Positions 58,069 to 64,000 of a stretch of DNA of 64,000 bases are shown in pieces. Within the stretch, counting starts at the first letter, position 1. Each line of letters begins with the position of its first letter. The notes under the pieces are model-generated. The model was not told where the DNA came from. It saw only the letters and a list, made by a program, of their open reading frames with translations, and did no database searches. The DNA comes from Choristoneura fumiferana (Eukaryota; Arthropoda; Insecta; Lepidoptera; Tortricidae), in the NCBI RefSeq assembly GCF_025370935.1, contig NC_133474.1, forward strand, positions 17,250,009 to 17,314,008. The letters run 5' to 3'. Position numbers and translations under genes: made by a program.

Positions 58069-58643
58069 AAAAAAGGAGCAGTACTCCGTCTCGGCAGCGT
58101 CCTTGATATAATTACCTACGCCGGCTCGGTACACAAACGCGCGATAGGGCTGCCTACTCTACTAACTGTCACTCTTCAGTTATGTATTTGATTTGACAAT
58201 GTCACATGAAATTTATAGTAGGTAAAGGATTAGGAGAGATTTAAAGATGGACCAAGTAGTGTTTAACAAAAATGCATTTTAAGTTATTTTAATAAACCAC
58301 AAAACGTACTATGTTTTAAACGGTTTTATTTGGCTTCATCACTACGTAACTATATTTGTTACCTACAAATTAGCTACGGAGAAGTATTTGCGCCTCTTCT
58401 AAGTTTTATTGTTGAATTCAAGAGTATGAAAAATTCGCATTCTGATAAACAACATTCGTACACCGAACAATACTGTTTATATCGTTGTGACATATTAAGG
58501 TACGTAATAAATACGCGTGAGTCTATACGTAACCGCGGAGCACTCGCGACTGATGGTGTCCGAGGTATGCTGAGAATTCGTGGCGCGTAGGTATAACTCG
58601 CGTTCCGGCCGTTTGTATCAAGACGGTGCACTGCTCCTTTTTT
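58069..58643. mobile_element. Possible TIR element
   Basis: AAAAAAGGAGCAGTACTCCG at the left is inverted at the right (GACGGTGCACTGCTCCTTTT) with about two mismatches in 22. Inner parts show weaker pairing (ATTACCTACGCC against GGCGCGTAGGTATAA). Frames inside are not transposase-like. Confidence 0.5.
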
Positions 58644-59149
58644 GTACTGTGACAAAAGATTGAAAACTACACGGCAATAAAATACAAGTTTACACTTCCA
58701 TTCATTTTACAAAAAAAGGTTTACACATGAAGGTTGTTTGAAAGGTAATCCGGTGAATTCTGGACGTGTCAGCCAGCCGGATGTAGGTGGCGCCACGCGC
58801 GTGACGGACGCGACAGCTTCCGGTGCGAGACGTGGCCCACCCTGGTGTTGTTTTGTGGTGGCCCTACTGCTCGGTTAGAAAGTGTGTGTACCCCGCTTTC
58901 ATTTGAACGCAATGTACTTATGGCTGCATTTTTGTAGTCCCGAAGTGGCGGTCTTCAGTCTATTTTTTTACTTAGGTGTCAAGTTGGCCCTGGGTGTTTT
59001 TAAAGTGTTTGTTGTTGTTTTAAATTGTCTGTAAAATTTATTTGGCAATTTATAAATTAGTCCAATTAAATTTGAACCAAATTTCAGAAAAGAAATCTTA
59101 AACTAGATTAGCTACAAGTTTAATGTTAGCAATATTACAAATGTGGACG
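58644..59149. other. No gene seen; GC-rich patch 58770-58860
   Basis: CpG-rich stretch without TATA, initiator or splice signals in consistent arrangement. Confidence 0.35.
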
Positions 59150-59290
59150 TACATAATATGTGCGTGCTTGTGTGTGTTTGTTACTTGTTTACGCTAAAAC
59201 GGCTAGCCGGATTTTGATGAATTTTGGTAGGTATGTAGATACACATATATCCTGACTACATTATATCCCGAAATTCTCACGGTCGTATTT
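59150..59290 (+). repeat. Fragment of a 14195-type repeat
   Basis: 'TTACGCTAAAACGGCTAGCC' and 'GATGAATTTTGGTAGGTATG' are the insect-repeat phrase 'cgttaaacggctgaacggatttggatgaaatttgg' in degraded form. Confidence 0.5.
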
Positions 59291-59710
59291 ACACAAAAAA
59301 CAGAGCATTTGTGGTCGCTTTAATCAACTACAACCTTAACCACATACACATCATCGTCGTATTTACAAAACCTTAAATACATATTCCTGAAACTACAGCA
59401 TCAAAAAATAGACGGTAATAAAATCAAACTTAAACCCTCCAAATAACGACGATACCAATCGATCAAACAAGTTCAACTTACGTTATTGACTGTAATTATT
59501 GATGTTTGAAATTAACTTCCGAACCAGAAATCAGAACTGTCTAACACTCCAAACTAATCTAAACTGGGTCATCGAAATCCACGCACTCGAGATCTGCGTA
59601 ACATATACTTATTCGACAACGTCAAAGCAACAAGGCAGCGATACTCAAGCGAGATCACAATATATCCAGGCCCCGGCAGCCACATTATTAGCCAGACTAC
59701 GGTAGCGGTC
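59291..59710. other. No gene seen
   Basis: AT-rich unique-looking sequence; a 68-codon frame at 59499-59705 has no known motif. Confidence 0.4.
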
Positions 59711-59714
59711 GCGG

Positions 59715-59836
59715 TAAGGGGTATTAAGAATCCCCTGCAGATGCTCGTCTACCAATATCTGCTTAAAGCCGCTGGAGGTCTATGTGAAGGCGTATATCCA
59801 AAAGTGAACGTCCAATGGCTGATATAATGATGAGGT
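59715..59836 (+). mobile_element. Probable RTE-type LINE 3' tail
   Basis: 'GTGAACGTCCAATGGCTGAT' followed by ATAATGATGAGG is like the 'GTGGACGTC...GGCTGATGATGATG' end of the copies at 8571 and 10411. The coding end is too decayed to read. Confidence 0.45.
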
Positions 59837-59928
59837 TTCGTTGGGATTTCTATTATAGCACCATGTTATCTTACCAGTTACTTTCTCGGTGACGCTTATT
59901 GTTAGTCTGTAAGGTATTTATTGAATGG

Positions 59929-59991
59929 GCCAAGTTGCCCGAAATAAATGAATATATGAATTTATTATTCATTTATTTCGGGCAACATGGC
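59929..59991. repeat. Hairpin of two inverted LINE 3' ends
   Basis: GCCAAGTTGCCCGAAATAAA is followed 20 bp later by its inverse TTTATTTCGGGCAACATGGC. 'AAGTTGCCCGAAATAAATGA' is a common LINE 3' end, so two tails are joined tail-to-tail. Confidence 0.65.
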
Positions 59992-60011
59992 TTATTATTA
60001 TTATTATTATT
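59992..60011. repeat. (ATT)n microsatellite
   Basis: Six ATT units, contiguous with the hairpin and the foldback. Confidence 0.9.
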
Positions 60012-60343
60012 GAACTAAAATAATTTCCTAGCTCACCCGCGACCTTACGATAGCTAAGCTTATGCAAAATATGCGTGTTCATGCAGTTCCTCCACCTCCA
60101 CACTATAAGAACACAAATCACACAAACCCATCTATCACCACCACCACACTACACTGACGCGTTTCGAACTCAACCAGAGCTCATCTTCAGAGTGACACAA
60201 CCGTACACCATGCTACCAGTTGTTAGACTAACCAGTTGTTAGTTGTTGTGTTGTTGTCGTAAGGTCGCGGGTGAGCAAGGAAATTATTTTAGTTCATTGA
60301 TATGGACCTCCGCAAAGTAACGCCTGATTCAATAAATTATTAT
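60011..60343. mobile_element. Foldback element, copy 3 of 3
   Basis: Left arm as in copy 2 (TGAACTAAAATAATTTCC, GCTCACCCGCGACCTTACG, GCAGTTCCTCCACCTCC). The right inner arm is largely missing; only 'CGTAAGGTCGCGGGTGAGCA' to 'CGCCTGATTCAATAAATTAT' remains. Confidence 0.8.
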
Positions 60344-61403
60344 TATTGTTGTTGTCCTGGCAGCAAGGGTAAGAGAATCTAGACAAATTCTGACAAAATA
60401 ACGTTTTATCCTGGCTTTTTGGGTTGCCTACGCATCCGGTATACGTCTTGTGTTGCAAATGTCTATGAAGTGATGATCATTCATAGTTGATGGAATTTAA
60501 AGAAGGTCCTTGTCAAAGTTGCCATTATATATGGATATACTTTTCATTCTCCAATTGAAGCATCAGATGGCTCCTTTGGTTCCCGCGTTCTGTAAATTAA
60601 GTTTGTCTGTACGATTAAGGTCAAATTAATGTTGACACTTTACGAGTATTACCTCGTCCCTGTCACTTCGTGCTTGAGCCTAGTTCAAAATTGCCAGAAG
60701 ACATAATTATGTACAGAGCAGAGATAAAGGTACTAAAGTGTAAAGATTAAAGAATATCTTTAACTTTGACGTACAAATCTTGCTCGCTGCCATATCACTT
60801 GGACATTTCGAATAGTGATATTTCGCCGTCGGTCGCATCACGTCCTGGCACTCTACATTTTACGAGCGCCGTAAATATGATACAAATAAACGTAAACATT
60901 ACAATGGCTGAAACCGTGGATTCGCTACGTGCCGAACTGGGTCGTCGAACGTTGAAGTCGTTGAATTTTCTGTGTTGCGTTTGAACTAATAAAATTGAAC
61001 TTTTTTGTACTTAAGTATACGTTGAAAATAATAACATAACCGTATTTTATGGTTCTTTCAACTAACTTTAAGCCTATCTCACGTAATTCCAGGAATGTCA
61101 CCTTTATCATTTAGAAACGACTGACGTTGTATGTAAACACTTTATTGTCCGAAAATTATTATTCTTACTCAATTATAAATGCAAAGTGAGTTTGTTGTTC
61201 CGCTTTCATGCCTTAATTACTAACAACGACATGAATGACATAAATTTTATATACATCATATTAAAAAACTGGAACCAACTATAAGTAAAAAATTTCTTAT
61301 TATTGTTTTGTATAAATCATTTATTTTTATATGAAGACTCTAGTCTTCATAAGAATAAGTAATGGGATAACTTTTATCTCGAAAAATTAGTTGTTCTGCG
61401 CAA
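60344..61403. other. No gene seen
   Basis: Unique-looking. A 72-codon frame at 60766-60984 has no recognised motif. Confidence 0.4.
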
Positions 61404-61448
61404 CAAATGAATTGTTCGCAGACAAAGTCGCGGGCAATAGCTAGTAAA
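61404..61448 (-). repeat. Repeat end 'GACAAAGTCGCGGGCAATAG'
   Basis: Same terminus as at 5600-5657, with two changes, followed by CTAGTA. Confidence 0.55.
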
Positions 61449-61847
61449 AAAATAGAGGCAATTAGCAAGTATTCACTCAAGAAAATATATCGCATTCTCC
61501 TACTACTACAAAATTTTGTTCGTACTAAGTTTTACTTACAGCTGTAATCACGATTTGTAGTGATATTTCGGCTCAATTCGATTAATGTTGTGTTTAAACA
61601 TGAAAATTGTTTGATTTTGCTTCTAAGTTTTATTGAATTAGCTCATTACATTTTACTTCAGCATGGGATATTGAAATCTACTTACTAAAATTTATCATTT
61701 AATGAAATTGCAAAGTTTCAATTCTAAGAGATGAAATTTAAGAAAAAGAATACCAAATCATCGGTATTCCAGCTGATGCTTAAAATCTTTGCATATCGTA
61801 TCAAAACAAATTATTCACAATAATTGGATTTAGGGCGATATAAAATA
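61449..61847. other. No gene seen
   Basis: AT-rich. Confidence 0.4.
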
Positions 61848-61944
61848 AATAAAAAAAAATAAAATAAAATAAGCCTTTATTGCTGTTTGCTTCTAACTTA
61901 TTTTACAACAATTAGTGTAAGTTGCAAAAGAGGTAAGAAAATAA

Positions 61945-62526
61945 TTAACTTATTACTAAATCTCCTTCTCGGCATTCGGTCGATCCTCCCCTCATAACAG
62001 CTTGTCTTTCGACAAAGGCCTCCTCTAAGGCTTTCCACTTGCTTCTATCCTTTGCCGTGCGTAACCATTCTGGGCCTACTACTTTCTTAAAATCATCTTC
62101 CCATCTCTTAAACTGCCTACCTCTGCTTCTTCTGCTTCCTCTAGGGTACCATTCAGTTATTATTCTAGTCCACTTTTCCCTCTTTTCCCTCAACATATGT
62201 CCCGTCCAGCGCCATTTCAATTTTCTACATACTGTTTGAACTTTTTTGAATTTAGTTTTTCTCTTTAGTTTTTTCAACTGAATTCTATCTGTTCTCCTTA
62301 CGCCCAATACACTTCTCTCTATTCCATTCTGACATATATTGATTTTATTTTGCTGTTGCTCTGTTAAGGCCCAAGTTTGGCATGCGTATGTCAGACATGG
62401 CAGGATACAGGTATTGAACACTTTGCGCTTCTCCGTCATCGGCATCTCTTTGTTTTTCATTATTTCGCTTAACGACCAAAATCTCTTCCAGGTGTTAGCT
62501 ATTCTTCTATCAATTTCTTTTTGCAT
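61945..62526 (-). pseudogene. RTE-like LINE ORF2, C-terminal domain
   Basis: Frame of 193 codons after the RT. Motifs in order: RRIANTWKRFWSL, TCILPCLTYACQTWALT (the conserved thumb segment before the C-terminal domain), IERSVLGVRRTDRI, LKWRWTGHMLR, RIITEWYPRGSRRSRGR, FKRWEDDFKKVVG and a terminal KWKALEEAFVERQ. This is the arrangement of RTE-clade proteins, as in the shorter fragments at 10411 and 40205, but with RGRQFKRW where others have RGRPKRRW. The previous segment ends at 62544 in another frame; a one-base shift near 62550 separates them. The domain probably binds the RNA 3' end. The stop is followed directly by the short 3' UTR. Confidence 0.8.
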
Positions 62527-62543
62527 ATTGTCTGTTGGTGATA

Positions 62544-63996
62544 TTAATTGTCCAAGTAAATATATTCGTTAACATATTCTATTTGCTGATTGTTAATTTT
62601 TATGACATCCTTTTGTGGAGAGTTGGTCATTATTTTTGTTTTTGATATATTCATTGAGAGACCTGCATTTGCACCTTCATCTGATAATTGTTGTAGCATT
62701 TTTTCCAAGATCTTGGGGCACTCAGAAAAAAGTATTAAGTCGTCAGCGAATCTCAAATGACTTAGTTTCTCTCCGTTTACGTTAAGTCCGAAATTATCCC
62801 AATCCAGTTTTACGAAAATCATTTCCAATACAGCTGCAAATATCTTAGGCGAAATTGGGTCTCCTTGACGGACTCCTCTTTCAATTGGGAACTCATCGCC
62901 TTTCATTTCCAGTTTTATCTTTGCTGTGCTTTTCCCGTAAATTTTTTTTCTTGAGTATGCGTATATACTTTCCATGAACCCCTTGTCTCTTTAATGATTC
63001 CCATATATAGTGGTGTTCCAAGGAATCGAACGCTTTGTTGAAATCTACGAAGCCCAAGTAGAATATTTTATTGTATTCTTTATATTTCTGAAGTATCTGC
63101 CGGAGGACGTGAATATGGTCTAAAGTCGAAAAGTTGCTCCTAAATCCAGCTTGCTCTTTCGGCTGATTTTCATCGAAGGTGTTAGTTAATCTAGATAGTA
63201 ATATCTTTGAAAAGATCTTATATATAATAGACATTAGGCTTATTGGCCTATAATTGCCAATGTCTCCCTTGTCTCCTTTTTTATGTAATAAAACTATCTC
63301 TGATTTTGTCCAATCATCTGGGATATTTTCTGTATTTATTATTTCGTTAAATAGTTTAGTTAGTTTGGGAACGATCACTGGACTTAATGTTCTAAGAAGT
63401 TCATTGGTGATTTGATCAGGGCCAGGTGCTTTCCCTAACTTCTGCGTCATAATAGCTCTTTCGGTTTCTTCTTCCAGGATAGGTGGTATAGGATCTGAAT
63501 CTTGTGTTTCATCTATCACAGTCTCTGTAGCTTTACTAGTTTTGTTTTTATACAGGTCCTTGTAGTAATCCGTAGCAATATTTACTATTTCAAGTCTTTT
63601 GCTAGAGCATTTTCCCCGTTTATCCTTCATATTTGGCATCCAATCTTTCTTTGATTCTAACTCTTTAAACGCTTTCTTTACTCCGCCTGTTTTTTTAATA
63701 TGATATTGGAAAGAGTTTGCCCTATTCTCTTTTCTGTCTTTTCTTATTTGTTCGTTGATCCTTTTACTTACTTCTGCAATATTTTTACGAGTCTCTTTGT
63801 TTTTCGTGCCCTGTAGAAGCAATTTTCTTTCCTTCAGTAGTTGAGTTGTTTCTGTAGACAGTATTGTTTTATTACGTGTATTTATTTTTCTGACTTCAGT
63901 TTTAAGGCTATTTACAAAATCACAGTATTTATCCTGAGTTGATTTATTGTACTCTTTCCCTTCCCTTTTATCCAAAGTTCCTTGTAAGTTGTTCAT
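62544..63996 (-). pseudogene. RTE-like LINE ORF2, linker and reverse transcriptase
   Basis: A 367-codon frame open at the window edge holds a lysine-rich linker (residues 1-165), then RT motifs: KAPGPDQITNELL, SEIVLLHKKGDKG, NYRPISLMSIIYKIFSKIL, EQAGFRSNFSTLDHI, and FVDFNKAFDSLEHH with the first catalytic aspartate (about 63020-63075). A run of eight T (plus strand 62942-62949) marks a frameshift. The rest of the RT continues in the frame 62975-62544 with GVRQGDPISPKIFAAVLE, the active-site FADD (62739-62750) and LSMNISKTKIM. The enzyme would make cDNA at the target site. A slip in the homopolymer could be a sequencing error, so the master copy may be only lightly damaged. Confidence 0.85.
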
Positions 63997-64000
63997 TTGC

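Larger units (their letters stand above)
61848..63996 (-). mobile_element. RTE-like LINE, 3' two-thirds
   Basis: Runs leftwards from beyond the window edge through RT and the C-terminal domain to a 3' UTR with AATAAAGGC and a (TTATT)n-like tail at 61848-61885. This is the longest and least decayed LINE here: only two frameshifts interrupt about 2 kb. The endonuclease lies outside the window. Confidence 0.85.

Overview
The window looks like lepidopteran (moth or butterfly) nuclear DNA. It is AT-rich. It carries interspersed repeats I know from many Lepidoptera: the 'CGGCCAAGTGCGAGTCGG' family, the 'GACTGGATGGCAAACGAGCAAG' family, elements ending '...AATATTAGTAGGAT', RTE-type 3' ends reading 'GAGGCCTTTG(C/T)CCAGCAGTGG', and tRNA-headed SINEs. 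This assignment is recognition from memory, not a database search. There is one 100-N assembly gap (41207-41306). No complete host protein-coding gene is visible. The best host signal is a TATA box and initiator at 26392-26425, followed by a possible non-coding first exon ending in a CAG|GTGAGC donor at 26661. Much of the unassigned sequence could be intron or intergenic DNA.

Layout. 0-7 kb: a tRNA-derived SINE, LINE 3' ends, a PIF/Harbinger deletion derivative with TTA target duplications and the start of a transposase (2464-2915), a nested repeat block (4150-5285), and an 878-bp foldback element built of degenerate 'CCGAAA' words with an adjoining palindromic MITE. 8-16 kb: two RTE 3' ends in opposite orientation, the first of three related foldback elements (10887-11363) and copies of a tRNA-containing modular repeat. 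16.8-19.1 kb: a roughly 1.15-kb unit tandemly duplicated. 21-22 kb: two common interspersed repeats. 23.3-25.4 kb: an irregular array of about 11 CACCAAAATT motifs, interrupted by a second foldback and a LINE 3' end. 26.4 kb: the candidate promoter and exon. 28-35 kb: interspersed repeats and hairpins. 36.0-38.4 kb: a 2.45-kb element with GGGTAGACYGGGGACAA inverted termini and TA duplications. 40-41 kb: an RTE C-terminal fragment inside another repeat. 41.3-45.7 kb: a decayed Ty3/gypsy retrotransposon on the minus strand (gag, protease, RT, RNase H) with a probable tRNA-Lys primer-binding site. 50.9-55.3 kb: a three-level nest in which a degenerate-word repeat holds an LTR element with two 175-bp LTRs and TAAA duplications, which holds a 5'-truncated LINE. 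56-60 kb: back-to-back SINE-like copies, one split by a perfect-hairpin MITE, plus another MITE and foldback copy 3. 61.8-64 kb: the RT and C-terminal half of an RTE-like LINE on the minus strand, cut by the window edge.

Almost every coding region is a transposon relic with frameshifts. The interest lies in the architecture: nested insertions that give an order of events, several hairpin-forming families sharing modules within one locus, and the unexplained CACCAAAATT array and 1.15-kb tandem unit.
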